Below are positions 17,729 through 28,003 of a stretch of 64,000 bases of DNA, piece by piece. The notes under the pieces were generated by a model. The model did no database searches, was not told where the DNA came from, and saw nothing but the letters and a program-made list of their open reading frames with translations. The stretch comes from Pseudolabrys sp. Root1462 (GTDB lineage Bacteria; Pseudomonadota; Alphaproteobacteria; Rhizobiales; Xanthobacteraceae): NCBI RefSeq assembly GCF_001426945.1, contig NZ_LMFS01000001.1, positions 1,751,487 through 1,815,486 on the forward strand. The letters run 5' to 3'. Within the stretch, counting starts at the first letter, position 1. Each line of letters opens with the position of its first letter. Both the position numbers and the translations under genes were made by a program.

Positions 17729-18648
17729 TTGCGCGCCTCGTAGATCTTGTAGCCGCCGGTTTCGATCACGGGTTTGACCGCCTTGAACAACGGCCTCAGC
17801 ACGGCCTCATAGGGCAGATGGCGGTTCGCCACCATGATGCAGACGCCACCCTTACGCAGGCTCTCGGCGGCGCGCCTGACGAATGCCTGCGCCAGCCCTT
17901 TGTCTTCCTGGCCGGCATCGTGGAACGGCGCATTCATCACCACGAAGTCGAGATTGACGAGTTCGGGATGCGGGTCGCGCAGATCGATCCACAGGAAGCG
18001 GGCGCGCGGCGTGTCGAGATTATGCTGGGCGCATTCAATGGCGCGGCGATCAATGTCGATGAGAGTGAGTTCGCCGACGCTGCCATTGGCGAGCACGGCC
18101 CGCGCCAGCACGCCGATGCCGCAGCCGAAATCGGCGCCGCGGCCGGACAGGTCGGGCAGGTGCTCGATCAGCATCGCCGTGCCGGGGTCGAGGCGGTCCC
18201 AGGAGAACACGCCAGGCTGGGTCCACAATCCGATCTCATCGTCGAAGCGCGGGCCGCCATCGGCGATAACCGCGGCAATGGCATCGTCGATGCCCGCGAG
18301 CTTGGCGGGCCGCGCCGCGGCAGCGATCCGATGATGGCGTTTGGCGGTCTCGTTGACGTCGAGGCCAAAAGCTTCGAGCTCCTTGCGCAGGCGCGTGCCG
18401 CCGCGGTCATTCGGCGCCAGCGCGACGAGCGGCGCGCCAGGCTTGAGCGCGCGCAGCGCCTGCGCCAGCGCATAGCGGCGCTCGATCGTGCCCGGCGGTG
18501 CGAGCAGCGTCATGGCATTGAGCGACGCGGCCGGTTGGCGATCGAGCGACGCCGAGCCCGGGATCAGTGGTGAGAACTGGACGGCGTCGCGCGGCACGTC
18601 CGCGAGATCGGACGGCGGCTGGCCGTAGACTCCGACGACGTCCACCAT
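17725..18648 (-). CDS. RsmC-type class I methyltransferase
   Basis: The 307-residue protein has a degenerate N-terminal half and a C-terminal SAM-binding half: GRGADFGCGIGVLARAVL (motif I), the acidic LIDIDRRAIECA and motif IV as NAPFHD. In RsmC/RlmG enzymes motif IV is usually NPPFH, so it is slightly changed here. The likely target is guanine N2 in 16S rRNA. ATG 18648 is favoured because it overlaps the upstream stop as ATGA; GTG 18651 is an alternative. Confidence 0.85.
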   Translation of the reverse strand: MVDVVGVYGQPPSDLADVPRDAVQFSPLIPGSASLDRQPAASLNAMTLLAPPGTIERRYALAQALRALKPGAPLVALAPNDRGGTRLRKELEAFGLDVNETAKRHHRIAAAARPAKLAGIDDAIAAVIADGGPRFDDEIGLWTQPGVFSWDRLDPGTAMLIEHLPDLSGRGADFGCGIGVLARAVLANGSVGELTLIDIDRRAIECAQHNLDTPRARFLWIDLRDPHPELVNLDFVVMNAPFHDAGQEDKGLAQAFVRRAAESLRKGGVCIMVANRHLPYEAVLRPLFKAVKPVIETGGYKIYEARK

Positions 18649-19508
18649 CACGCCATCACATCAAGCAGCGCCGGCTTGACGCCGATCTGATCGATCAGGC
18701 GATCGAGCTCGCCGCGCGCCTGCGCATTGGAGCGCTGATGCCGCTCGGCAAGGATCAGTTCGTTCTTCATCGTATGTTCGAGGCCAGTAAACTCGGTGAC
18801 GCGCACCTTGTAGCCCTGCGCTTCCAGCACCAGGCCGCGAATGACATTGGTGAGATGCGCCCCGAATTCGCGGCGCTGAATCGGGTGCCGCCAGAGCTGG
18901 CGCATCGGGCCTTGATGACCGTCGAGCAGTCGCGCGACTTCGGCCTGGCAGCACGGCACCAGCGCAATGTGTTTCGCCTCGTGGCGCAGGGCGAAGCGGA
19001 TGGCGTCGTCGGTTGCGGTATCGCAAGCATGCAGCGCTGTGACCATGTCGGCGTGACCGCCCGGCAGCACCGCTTCTGCGATCGGCGCCGCCATGAACTC
19101 CATGCGTTCGAAGCCGGCTTGTGTGGCCAGCGCCCGCGAAGTCTCGACGAGCTTGTCGCGGGCCTCGACGCCGACGACACGACCCTTGCCGGCGGGGCCG
19201 ATGATCAGGTCGTAAAGAATGAAGCCGAGATAGGACTTGCCGGCGCCGAGGTCGGCCAGTACCGGGTCGTCCTTCTCTGCCAGCATGGCCTCGATGGCCG
19301 GGCGCAACAACTGCGTCAGGTGGAGGACTTGCGTCAGCTTGCGCCGGGAATCGGCGTTGAGCGCGCCGTCGCGCGTCAGGATGTGCAGCGCCTTGAGGAG
19401 CGGTTCGGATTTGCCCGGCTGGGCGCTCGGCCACAGCTTCTTCCAGTCGCTCTCGGTGGCGAGCGGTCTGGCGGTAGCGGACTTGTCAGGCTTTGGCGGC
19501 TGGCTCAT
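18648..19508 (-). CDS. Class I methyltransferase, Methyltransf_32 type
   Basis: The 286-residue protein has VLADLGAGKSYLGFILYDLI (SAM motif I), VVGVEARDKLVETSRALA, and the diagnostic pairs ALHACDTATDDAI and LVPCCQAEVARLL. This fits the family related to TRM13-like and other uncharacterised methyltransferases. The substrate is unknown; its operon partners act on rRNA, which hints at RNA. It is the first gene of the unit and overlaps the RsmC-like gene by the ATGA arrangement. Confidence 0.83.
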   Translation of the reverse strand: MSQPPKPDKSATARPLATESDWKKLWPSAQPGKSEPLLKALHILTRDGALNADSRRKLTQVLHLTQLLRPAIEAMLAEKDDPVLADLGAGKSYLGFILYDLIIGPAGKGRVVGVEARDKLVETSRALATQAGFERMEFMAAPIAEAVLPGGHADMVTALHACDTATDDAIRFALRHEAKHIALVPCCQAEVARLLDGHQGPMRQLWRHPIQRREFGAHLTNVIRGLVLEAQGYKVRVTEFTGLEHTMKNELILAERHQRSNAQARGELDRLIDQIGVKPALLDVMA

Positions 19509-19559
19509 GCCGCCTATCTAGCGGCGGCGCGCCGCCGTTGCCAGCGCCCGTCACCCAAA

Positions 19560-19592
19560 GAAAAAAGGCGCCCCGGTTAGGGGGCGCCTCAA
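19560..19592 (-). terminator. Rho-independent terminator of glnII
   Basis: On the minus strand GAGGCGCCCC, loop CTAA, GGGGCGCC is followed by TTTTTT. It lies about 55 bases after the glnII stop and before the methyltransferase operon. Confidence 0.85.
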
Positions 19593-19644
19593 GTCTTGGG
19601 AGGAAACGCCAGCGGCCGTCAGGCCGCCGCCGATTGGCAGCAGC

Positions 19645-20682
19645 TCACGCCGCCGCCGACTTCGAGGTCGGAACCTCGGAGATGGTCTTCAGGATCTGCG
19701 AAGCGATCTGGTAGGGGTCCCCTTGCGAGTTCGGGCGGCGGTCTTCGAGGTAACCGCGGTAGAGATCGCCCTTGACGAAGGAGTGCGGCACGCGGATCGA
19801 AGCGCCGCGGTCGGCAACACCGTAGGAGAACTTGTTCCACGGCGCGGTCTCGTGCTTGCCGGTCAGACGCTTGTCGTTGTCCGGACCGTAGACGGCGATG
19901 TGGTCGTTGAGGTTCTTGCCGAACTGCGCCATCAGCGCTTCAAAGTAAGCCTTGCCGCCGACCGTACGCATGTACTCGGTCGAGAAGTTGCAATGCATGC
20001 CCGAGCCGTTCCAGTCAGTGTCGCCGAGCGGCTTGCAGTGCCACTCGATGTCGATTTCGTACTGCTCGCAAAGGCGCATCATGATGTAGCGGGCGATCCA
20101 CATCTGGTCGGCCGCAGTCTTGGAGCCCTTGCCGAAGATCTGGAATTCCCACTGGCCCTTGGCCACTTCGGCGTTGATGCCTTCGTGGTTGATGCCGGCC
20201 TCGAGGCAGAGCTCGAGATGCTCTTCGACGATCTTGCGGGCGAGCGAACCGACATTCGAGTAGCCGACGCCGGTGTAGTAGGGGCCCTGCGGCGCCGGAT
20301 AGCCGTGCTCCGGGAAGCCGAGCGGACGGCCGTTCTTGTAGAAGAAGTACTCCTGCTCGAAGCCGAACCAGGCCCCTTCATCGTCGAGAATGGTCGCGCG
20401 CTTGTTGCTCGCGTGCGGCGTGACACCGTCCGGCATCATGACTTCGCACATCACCAGAACGCCATTCTTGCGCGCGCCGTCCGGATACACAGCGACCGGC
20501 TTGAGCACGCAGTCCGACGAGCGGCCTTCGGCCTGCATCGTCGAGGAGCCGTCGAAACCCCAGAGCGGCAGCTCGGCAAGCGACGGGAACGAAGCAAATT
20601 CCTTGATCTGAGTCTTGCCACGCAGGTTCGGCACCGGCGTGTAGCCATCGAGCCAGATGTACTCGAGCTTGTACTTTGTCAT
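19645..20682 (-). CDS. glnII: Glutamine synthetase type II (eukaryote-like)
   Basis: The 345-residue enzyme makes glutamine from glutamate, ammonia and ATP. It is the short GSII form, shown by YIWLDGY, LPLWGFDGSST, the metal/substrate segment WFGFEQEYFFYKNGRPLG, NFSTEYMR and TGKHETAP. The adenylylation-site loop of type I enzymes is absent, as expected. GSII is typical of rhizobia and relatives, where it is used under nitrogen limitation under NtrC and sigma-54. A good -24/-12 promoter lies at 20810-20825, in keeping with this. Confidence 0.97.
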   Translation of the reverse strand: MTKYKLEYIWLDGYTPVPNLRGKTQIKEFASFPSLAELPLWGFDGSSTMQAEGRSSDCVLKPVAVYPDGARKNGVLVMCEVMMPDGVTPHASNKRATILDDEGAWFGFEQEYFFYKNGRPLGFPEHGYPAPQGPYYTGVGYSNVGSLARKIVEEHLELCLEAGINHEGINAEVAKGQWEFQIFGKGSKTAADQMWIARYIMMRLCEQYEIDIEWHCKPLGDTDWNGSGMHCNFSTEYMRTVGGKAYFEALMAQFGKNLNDHIAVYGPDNDKRLTGKHETAPWNKFSYGVADRGASIRVPHSFVKGDLYRGYLEDRRPNSQGDPYQIASQILKTISEVPTSKSAAA

Positions 20683-21173
20683 TGCGAATCTCTCATGCTG
20701 ATGACGCCTGTAGCGCCGTGAGTGAGGAGCCTTGTACGAGAACGTCTGCCGCGGGACGGCAGATTGAGCCGCTCAAGGCGCGCCCGGCCTCAACGACCGG
20801 TGAGTAGCAAGCATTTTGTGTGCCAACTGACCAGTCCGGCGGGGCCGCGAAAACACGGTGGTTTTGTCACCGGTTCGTCGCCGAGGTGCTGCTCGAACAC
20901 TGCTGTCTGCCCAGATTCTAGGCGGCTGATGTGCCGGCGATCAAAGTAGCGGCAAGCGTCGGGCCGGAAAGTCGTGCTGCGCCAGTGCCATGCCGCCTGA
21001 TCAAGCAGATCCTAAGATGCGCAAAATGTAGGCAACTTGCTGATTTTATTGGGGCAATCTGCTCACGGAGTATTCATTTCGTGGTATAGAACACCATGTC
21101 TGTGGTGGCGTTGTTTCTGTGAACAACGGTCTGAGCGAAGCGCCGGGAAGCGCGACATCAGAGGAGACCAACG
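20683..21173. other. Divergent regulatory region between glnII and the DUF2735 gene
   Basis: This 491-base region holds the sigma-54 promoter of glnII (20810-20825). A dyad CGGTG, 7 bases, CACCG lies at 20856-20872, about 30 bases upstream of the -24 element. The dyad has the opposite half-site order from consensus NtrC sites, so it is not called as one. The DUF2735 gene starts on the right. No other gene is visible. Confidence 0.6.
20810..20825 (-). promoter_or_regulatory. Sigma-54 (RpoN) promoter of glnII
   Basis: Read on the minus strand, TGGCACACAAAATGCT has the invariant GG and GC exactly ten bases apart, matching the -24/-12 consensus TGGCAC-N5-TTGC closely. The start of transcription would be near 20799, giving a leader of about 118 bases. 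Confidence 0.78.
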
Positions 21174-21365
21174 ATGACGACAAACGCACAACGAGAGTCC
21201 GCGACCATCTACCAATTCCCGGTCGGTGGCCGCGCCGGTCTGGCGCCGCGTAGCGGCCTCAACAGGACCCTCGGTCCGGAAATCCTGCCAACGATCGTCT
21301 ACGGTGGCAGCTGGTATCACGACGAGGCGATCCGCGAGGCGGCTGAAACGGCGCTCAAGAACTGA
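21174..21365 (+). CDS. DUF2735 family small protein
   Basis: The 63-residue protein has the family opening ESATIYQFPVGGRAGL and the ending GGSWYHDEAIREA. The family is small, confined to Rhizobiales and relatives, and has no known function. From memory it is often found beside glnII, as here, where the genes are divergent and share a regulatory region. GAGGAGACCAACG precedes the ATG. A role in nitrogen control is a guess from position. Confidence 0.8.
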   Translation: MTTNAQRESATIYQFPVGGRAGLAPRSGLNRTLGPEILPTIVYGGSWYHDEAIREAAETALKN

Positions 21366-21374
21366 CCCGCAAAG

Positions 21375-22304
21375 CTACGCGCCGAAGATCGACCAGCCCA
21401 TGCGTCGGGTGAGCGCTTCAAGCGCCACGCGGCCGAGATGGGAGTTGCCGGCTGCATCAAGACCCGGCGACCATACGGCGATCGAGGCTTTGCCCGGCGC
21501 GACGCAAAGAATGCCGCCGCCGACGCCGCTCTTGCCCGGCAGGCCTACGCGATAAGCAAATTCCCCCGAGCCATCATAGTGACCGCACGTGAGCATCACC
21601 GCGTTGATGCGGCGGGCGCGCTCGGCGTTGATGACGGGGTGGCCGGTCGCGGGATTTCGTCCTGACATCGCGAGGTATCGGCCGGCGCGGGCGAGCTGCA
21701 AGCACGACATGGCGATGGCGCACTGGTGAAAGTAGACGCCGAGCGTCAGGTCAACCGGGTTGTCGAGTACCCCGAACGATTTCATGTAATTGGCGAGGGC
21801 CGCGTTGCGGAAACCGGTGCGCTGCTCGGAGGCGGCGACCTTCTCGTCGATGCCGATCGACTGATCGTCGGCGAGGAAGCGGATGAAGCGCAGGATCTCG
21901 CCCAGGGCTTCGCGCGGCTGATGACCCGAGAGGATGAGATCGGTGACGGCGATTGCGCCGGCATTGATGAACGGATTGCGCGGTTTGCCGCGCTCGTACT
22001 CGAGCTGGACGACGGAGTTGAACGGCGAACCGGACGGCTCGCGGCCGACACGTTGCCAAAGCCGGTCGCCAGCCTTGCCGAGTGCCAGTGTCAGCGTGAA
22101 CACCTTCGACACGCTCTGGATCGAGAACGGCATGTCATGGTCGCCGCCGACCACCACCTCGCCATCGACGCCGACCACGGCGATGCCGAAATGCTTGCGA
22201 TCGACATTGGCGAGTTCGGGGATGTAGGTCGCGACCTCGCCGCGGTCGGTCCGCTCTCGCATTTCGTCGGCGATGTCGCGAACGGCAATCTGAAGCTTCG
22301 ACAC
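21375..22304 (-). CDS. glsA: Glutaminase (serine beta-lactamase-like fold)
   Basis: The 309-residue enzyme hydrolyses glutamine to glutamate and ammonia. It has the catalytic SxxK motif in [32 protein letters not shown] and the late [12 protein letters not shown], in the order seen in E. coli GlsA. The start is a GTG at 22304 with AAGGTG upstream. It follows glnA by 93 bases, but two strong hairpins lie between, so it is probably transcribed separately or by partial read-through. Confidence 0.95.
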   Translation of the reverse strand: MSKLQIAVRDIADEMRERTDRGEVATYIPELANVDRKHFGIAVVGVDGEVVVGGDHDMPFSIQSVSKVFTLTLALGKAGDRLWQRVGREPSGSPFNSVVQLEYERGKPRNPFINAGAIAVTDLILSGHQPREALGEILRFIRFLADDQSIGIDEKVAASEQRTGFRNAALANYMKSFGVLDNPVDLTLGVYFHQCAIAMSCLQLARAGRYLAMSGRNPATGHPVINAERARRINAVMLTCGHYDGSGEFAYRVGLPGKSGVGGGILCVAPGKASIAVWSPGLDAAGNSHLGRVALEALTRRMGWSIFGA

Positions 22305-22323
22305 GTCGCACCTTCGTCAACAA

Positions 22324-22350
22324 GAAGGGCGCTCCTTGACAGGAGCGCCC
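22324..22350 (-). terminator. Hairpin with T-rich tail between glnA and glsA
   Basis: Minus strand GGGCGCTCC, loop TGTCAA, GGAGCGCCC followed by TTCTTGTT. This is a probable terminator of glnBA. Confidence 0.7.
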
Positions 22351-22359
22351 CGAGAGAGG

Positions 22360-22384
22360 GCGGCGTCGCGATCCGCGACGCCGC
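22360..22384 (-). terminator. Perfect 11-bp hairpin directly after glnA
   Basis: GCGGCGTCGCG and CGCGACGCCGC flank a 3-base loop, 13 bases after the glnA stop. It has no T-tract itself. Together with the next hairpin it forms a tandem structure that may terminate or stabilise the glnA transcript end. Confidence 0.55.
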
Positions 22385-22397
22385 AAAGCAGCGGCAC

Positions 22398-23807
22398 TCA
22401 GGCCGAGTAGTACATTTCGAACTCGACCGGGTGCGGCGTGTGCTCGAAGCGGATGACCTCGGTCATCTTCAGCTCGATGTAGCTGTCGATAAAGTCGTCA
22501 TCGAACACGCCGCCGGCCTTGAGGAAGTCGCGGTCCTTGTCGAGGCTTTCCAGCGCCTCGCGCAAGCTGCCGCACACCGTCGGGATCTGCTTCAGCTCGG
22601 CCTTCGGCAGGTCGTACAGATCCTTGTCCATCGCGTCGCCGGGGTGGAGCTTGTTCTTGATGCCGTCGAGGCCGGCCATCAGCAGCGCGGAGAAGCAGAG
22701 GTAGGGATTGGCCAGCGGATCGGGGAAACGCACTTCCACGCGCTTGGCCTTCGGGCTCTCGGTATAGGGGATGCGGCACGAGGCCGAGCGGTTGCGCGCC
22801 GAGTAGGCGAGCAGCACCGGCGCCTCGAAGCCCGGCACCAGACGCTTGTAGGAGTTGGTGGTCGGGTTGGTGAAGGCGTTGATCGCCTTGGCGTGCTTGA
22901 TGACGCCGGCGATGTAGGACAGGCACATGTCGGAGAGACCGGCATACTTGTCGCCGGCGAACATCGGCTTGCCGTCCTTCCAGATCGACTGGTGGCAGTG
23001 CATGCCCGAGCCGTTGTCGCCGTAGATCGGCTTCGGCATGAACGTCGCCGTCTTGCCGTAGATCTGCGCGACCTGCTGGATGCAATACTTATAGATCTGC
23101 AAGTGGTCGGCCATGATGGTCATCGGACCGAACTTCAGGCCGAGTTCGTGCTGCGCCGACGCCACTTCGTGATGGTGCTTTTCGACCTTGGCGCCCATGC
23201 GCGCCATCGCGCCCAGCATTTCCGAGCGCATGTCCTGCGCCGAGTCCTGCGGCGGCACCGGGAAGTAGCCCTTCTTGATGCCGATGCGGTGGCCGAGGTT
23301 GCCGCCTTCATAATCGGTGTCGGAATTGGTCGGCAGTTCGATCGAGTCGAGCTTGAAGCCGGTGTTGTAGGGATCGGCCTTGTACTTGACGTCGTCGAAC
23401 ACGAAGAACTCGGCTTCCGGGCCGAAGAAGATGGTGTCGCCGTAGCCCATCGACTTGACCAGGGCTTCGGCCTTGCGGGCAATGCCGCGCGGGTCGCGGT
23501 TATAGGGTTCGCCCGTGGTCGGCTCGAGCACGTCGCAGACCAGCACCAGGGTGGTCTCGGCGAAGAACGGATCGATGCAGGCGGTGGCCGGGTCCGGCAT
23601 CAGGTTCATGTCGGATTCGTTGATCGCCTTCCAGCCGGCGATCGACGAGCCGTCGAACATCTGGCCTTCAACGAAGGTGTCTTCCTCGATCAGCGAGACG
23701 TCGAACGTGACGTGCTGCCATTTGCCGCGCGGATCGGTGAAGCGGAAATCGACGTATTTGACGTCGTTATCCTTGATCATCTTCATGACATTCTTGGCTG
23801 TCGTCAT
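22398..23807 (-). CDS. glnA: Glutamine synthetase type I
   Basis: The 469-residue enzyme is the main glutamine synthetase. It has [37 protein letters not shown] (metal glutamates), [24 protein letters not shown] and [10 protein letters not shown]. The motif [12 protein letters not shown] near residue 398 contains the tyrosine that GlnE adenylylates in GSI-beta enzymes. It lies 57 bases after glnB, forming the usual glnBA operon. Confidence 0.98.
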   Translation of the reverse strand: MTTAKNVMKMIKDNDVKYVDFRFTDPRGKWQHVTFDVSLIEEDTFVEGQMFDGSSIAGWKAINESDMNLMPDPATACIDPFFAETTLVLVCDVLEPTTGEPYNRDPRGIARKAEALVKSMGYGDTIFFGPEAEFFVFDDVKYKADPYNTGFKLDSIELPTNSDTDYEGGNLGHRIGIKKGYFPVPPQDSAQDMRSEMLGAMARMGAKVEKHHHEVASAQHELGLKFGPMTIMADHLQIYKYCIQQVAQIYGKTATFMPKPIYGDNGSGMHCHQSIWKDGKPMFAGDKYAGLSDMCLSYIAGVIKHAKAINAFTNPTTNSYKRLVPGFEAPVLLAYSARNRSASCRIPYTESPKAKRVEVRFPDPLANPYLCFSALLMAGLDGIKNKLHPGDAMDKDLYDLPKAELKQIPTVCGSLREALESLDKDRDFLKAGGVFDDDFIDSYIELKMTEVIRFEHTPHPVEFEMYYSA

Positions 23808-23864
23808 CGGTCGCTTATCCCCTGGCTGGAATGGGTCAATCCGGCCGCGACATTTGGCCAGACG

Positions 23865-24521
<657 letters not shown>

Positions 24522-26012
24522 ATGAATGAGCTTTTGACGACCGCCGAGATGGCCGAGGCGGACCGCGCCACGATCGCGGCAGGCACCTCGGGGCTGCGCC
24601 TGATGGAGCATGCCGGCCGTGCGGTGGCCGAAGCGATCAACCCGCAGCAAAAGCGCGTCCTGGTTGTTGCGGGACCGGGCAACAATGGCGGCGACGGCTT
24701 TGTCGCGGCGCGGCTCCTGGCCGAACGCGGACACGCCGTGACGGTGATGCTGGTCGGCGACATTGCTCGCCTCAAGGGCGATGCCTTGGCGGCATTCGAG
24801 CACTGGCGCGGACCGACGGTGCCGGCGTCGTCCGGCGCCATCAAGGATTGCGACATCGTCATCGACGCGCTGTTCGGTGCCGGCCTCGATCGGCCGGTCG
24901 ATGGACTGCCGCGGACGATGATCGAGGCAATGAACGCCAGCGGCGTGCCGATCATCGCCGTCGATCTGCCGAGCGGCGTCAATGGCACCACCGGCGCGGT
25001 CATGGGCGTGGCGGTTAATGCCGCGCGCACGGTGACGTTCTTCCGCAAGAAGACCGGTCACCTGCTGCTGCCCGGCCGGCTGCATTGCGGCCCGGTCGTG
25101 ATCGCGGATATCGGCATTCCGCCGAGTGTGCTCGGGGCCATCAAGCCGCAGGCTTTTGCCAACGGGCCTGACCTGTGGCGGTCGCGCTTTCCGGTGCCGC
25201 GCGTCGACGGTCACAAATACAGCCGCGGCCACGCCGTGGTGCTGTCGGGCGGCCTGTCGACCACCGGTGCGGCCCGGCTGGCGGCTCGAGGCGCGTTGCG
25301 TGCCGGGGCAGGCCTGGTGACGATCGCCTCGCCGCGCGAAGCTCTGGCCGTCAACGCCGCCAGCAACCTTGCGATCATGGTGCGGGCGGTCGATGGGGCG
25401 GCGGAACTCGGGATGTTCCTGGCGGACCACCGGCGTAATGCCGTGGCTCTGGGGCCGGGCGGCGGCGTAGGGCCACAGATGCGGGAATTGGCGCTCACGG
25501 CGCTGCAGAGCCCGGCCGCGGTGGTGCTGGATGCCGATGCCATAACCAGTTTCGCGGAGCAGCCGGAACCATTGCTGACCGCGATCCGTGGCCGGACTTC
25601 CACGACAATTCTGACGCCGCATTCGGGGGAGTTCTATAGAATATTCAAATTAATATCAGATAATCCTAATCTTAATTCTAAGCTTGAGAAGGCCCGCGAG
25701 GCGGCCACACTGAGCGGCGCCGTGGTCCTGTTCAAGGGGCCGGATACCGTCGTCGCCGCCCCGGACGGCCGCGCTTCGATTTCTGACAATGCACCGCCTT
25801 ACCTGGCGACCGCGGGGGCGGGCGATGTGCTGGCCGGCATGATCGTCGGCCTGCTGGCTCAGGGCATGGACGGCTTCGAGGCTGCCAGCGCCGCCGCGTG
25901 GCTCCATGGCGAGGCCGCTGTGGCATTCGGCCCGGGATTGATCGCCGAGGACCTGCCCGAGGCCCTGCCGCCGATTTACCGACGACTGCTCGGGTTCCCG
26001 ACGGCCCCTTGA
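24522..26012 (+). CDS. nnr: Bifunctional NAD(P)H-hydrate epimerase/dehydratase
   Basis: The 496-residue enzyme repairs hydrated NAD(P)H. The N-terminal YjeF_N epimerase has AGPGNNGGDGFVAARLL and the DALFGAGLDRP segment. The C-terminal carbohydrate-kinase-like dehydratase has GHAVVLSGG, ALGPGGG, LTPHSGEF, VLFKGPDTVVA and the catalytic-loop NAPPYLATAGAGDVLAGM. ATG 24522 is chosen over TTG 24486. Residues about 372-388 are encoded by strongly AT-ending codons (25635-25685), unlike the rest of the gene. Nnr beside glnB is a common alphaproteobacterial arrangement. Confidence 0.95.
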   Translation: MNELLTTAEMAEADRATIAAGTSGLRLMEHAGRAVAEAINPQQKRVLVVAGPGNNGGDGFVAARLLAERGHAVTVMLVGDIARLKGDALAAFEHWRGPTVPASSGAIKDCDIVIDALFGAGLDRPVDGLPRTMIEAMNASGVPIIAVDLPSGVNGTTGAVMGVAVNAARTVTFFRKKTGHLLLPGRLHCGPVVIADIGIPPSVLGAIKPQAFANGPDLWRSRFPVPRVDGHKYSRGHAVVLSGGLSTTGAARLAARGALRAGAGLVTIASPREALAVNAASNLAIMVRAVDGAAELGMFLADHRRNAVALGPGGGVGPQMRELALTALQSPAAVVLDADAITSFAEQPEPLLTAIRGRTSTTILTPHSGEFYRIFKLISDNPNLNSKLEKAREAATLSGAVVLFKGPDTVVAAPDGRASISDNAPPYLATAGAGDVLAGMIVGLLAQGMDGFEAASAAAWLHGEAAVAFGPGLIAEDLPEALPPIYRRLLGFPTAP

Positions 26013-26110
26013 GCCGGCGGCGAACGGGGCCATCTTAGTGGTGCTTCCAATACAGCCACGACCCGCCCGGCCGCCTCAACGGCGGTGGTTTCCTGCTTTG
26101 CCCAATTTTC

Positions 26111-26139
26111 TTGCCCTTGCCGGGCCGAGGGGTTATGTC
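26111..26139 (+). promoter_or_regulatory. Candidate promoter of tRNA-Leu
   Basis: TTGCCC and TATGTC are separated by 17 bases and end about 37 bases before the tRNA. The match is moderate. Confidence 0.3.
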
Positions 26140-26175
26140 CGCGCGTCGCGGGCAGACAGATTTTGAAGGCCCTTT

Positions 26176-26260
<85 letters not shown>

Positions 26261-26380
26261 GCCAGGGGACTTAGGTTTTTGAGTTGTTGAATGCGGGGGC
26301 GGGCCCCGCAATCCGAGCACCACGGCGCGCCGCTGTCGCGACAGACAGTGTCGCGCGTCCAACGAAGACAAAGTGAGATC

Positions 26381-27739
26381 ATGCAGGTTACTGAAACACT
26401 CTCCGAAGGCCTGAAGCGCGAATACGCGGTCAGCATTCCGGTCGCCGAACTCGAGACCAAGGTCAATGCGCGCCTCGAGGAGCTCAAGGACAAGGTCCGC
26501 ATCAACGGCTTCCGTCCGGGCAAAGTGCCGGTCGCGCACCTCAAGAAGGTCTATGGCCGTTCGGCGATGGCCGAAGTAATCGAAGCGTCGGTACGCGACG
26601 TCAACCAGAAGATCGTCACCGACAACAATTTCAAGTTGGCCGCCGATCCGAAGGTGACGCTGCCGTCGGAAGAGGGCGAGGTCGAGAAGCTCATCACCGG
26701 TGGCTCGGATCTCCAGTACACCGTCGGCATCGAGATCGTTCCCGAGATCAAGCTCGGCGATTTCAAGTCGATCAAGCTCACAAAGCTGACGACCGATGTC
26801 ACCGACGCCGAGATCGACGAGGCGGTGGAACGCATCGCAAAGCAGAACCGGCCCTATGCCGCCAAGGCTGAGGGCGCCAAGGCGGAGACCGGCGACCGCG
26901 TCATCATCTCGTTCGTCGGCACCATCGACGGCAAGCCGTTCGAGGGCGGCACCGGCGACGACATCGCGGTCGAAATCGGCTCCGGCACGTTCATTCCGGG
27001 CTTCGAGGATCAGCTCATCGGCATTGCCGCCGGCGAGAACCGCACCGTGAAGGCGAAGTTTCCGGAGCGCTACGCCAATGCAGAGCTCGCCGGCAAGGAC
27101 GCCGAATTCGCCACGACGGCGAAGTCGATCGAAGCCCCGGGCGAGGTCACGGTGGACGATGAATTCGCCAAGCAGCTCGGCCTGGAATCGCTGGCCAAGC
27201 TGCGTGAGGCCGTGAAGGAACGCATCGGCCGCGACTATCAGCAGATGTCGCGCCAGAAGGTGAAGCGCGCGCTGCTCGACGAGCTCGACAAGCTGCACAA
27301 GTTCGATCTGCCGCCGACGCTGGCGGAAGACGAGTTCAACCGCGTCTGGTCATCGGTGACCGAAGAGCTCAAGGCGGAGAACAAGACCTTCGCCGACGAG
27401 AACACCACCGAGGAAAAGGCGAAAGAGGAATACCGCGCCATCGCCGAGCGCCGGGTGCGCCTTGGCCTCGTGCTCGCCGAGATCGGCGAGAAGAACAAGA
27501 TCACGGTGGGCGACGAGGAACTGTCGCGCGCGGTCGCCGAGCGCGCCCGCCAGTTCGCCGGTCAGGAACAGCGCGTCTGGGATTACTACCGCCAGAACCC
27601 GGATGCGCTCGCCTCGCTGCGCGCGCCGATTTTCGAGGAGAAGGTTGTCGACTTCCTGCTCGAACTCGCCGACGTGACCGACAAAAAGGTATCGCGCGAA
27701 GAGCTGATGAAGGAAGAGGAAGAGGCGGAGGGGGCTTAA
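26381..27739 (+). CDS. tig: Trigger factor, ribosome-associated chaperone
   Basis: The 452-residue protein folds nascent chains at the ribosome exit. The N-terminal ribosome-binding domain has [18 protein letters not shown], the tail-docking signature. The central FKBP-type prolyl isomerase has [20 protein letters not shown] and [10 protein letters not shown]. The C-terminal helical arm domain follows, with an acidic end ([10 protein letters not shown]). ATG 26381 gives the usual start MQVTETL. It is upstream of clpP-clpX-lon as in many proteobacteria. Confidence 0.97.
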   Translation: MQVTETLSEGLKREYAVSIPVAELETKVNARLEELKDKVRINGFRPGKVPVAHLKKVYGRSAMAEVIEASVRDVNQKIVTDNNFKLAADPKVTLPSEEGEVEKLITGGSDLQYTVGIEIVPEIKLGDFKSIKLTKLTTDVTDAEIDEAVERIAKQNRPYAAKAEGAKAETGDRVIISFVGTIDGKPFEGGTGDDIAVEIGSGTFIPGFEDQLIGIAAGENRTVKAKFPERYANAELAGKDAEFATTAKSIEAPGEVTVDDEFAKQLGLESLAKLREAVKERIGRDYQQMSRQKVKRALLDELDKLHKFDLPPTLAEDEFNRVWSSVTEELKAENKTFADENTTEEKAKEEYRAIAERRVRLGLVLAEIGEKNKITVGDEELSRAVAERARQFAGQEQRVWDYYRQNPDALASLRAPIFEEKVVDFLLELADVTDKKVSREELMKEEEEAEGA

Positions 27740-27795
27740 CCAAATCCCCGCTGTCTCTTGCACGATTGCTTAATCGGCATCGGCCAAAATGGCCA

Positions 27796-27823
27796 ACCGG
27801 CAGGTATCGCGACGCCTGCCGGT
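27796..27823 (+). terminator. Hairpin downstream of tig
   Basis: ACCGGCAGG and CCTGCCGGT form a perfect 9-bp stem with a 10-base loop. The following CGTTATG is not a good T-tract, so termination is uncertain. Confidence 0.4.
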
Positions 27824-28003
27824 CGTTATGCCCAACTTCGGGCGTGGCGAACTAACGCCTGTTAGCCTTGCGTCTTAAGACACTTGTCACCAGGCCCTAG
27901 GGTGGCCCTTGCGGATGGGGGCAACCGAAAATAGATCGTCGGAGCGCGGCTACCGGCTAATCTAGCCCGTGTGATTCGCGTCGTTACGCCCTTTGGAGCC
28001 GCC

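Noticed and set aside
20856-20872. Dyad CGGTG-N7-CACCG upstream of the glnII promoter as an NtrC site
   Set aside because: NtrC sites have the halves in the order GCACC...GGTGC with about 5 bases between; here the order is reversed, so it is not called.
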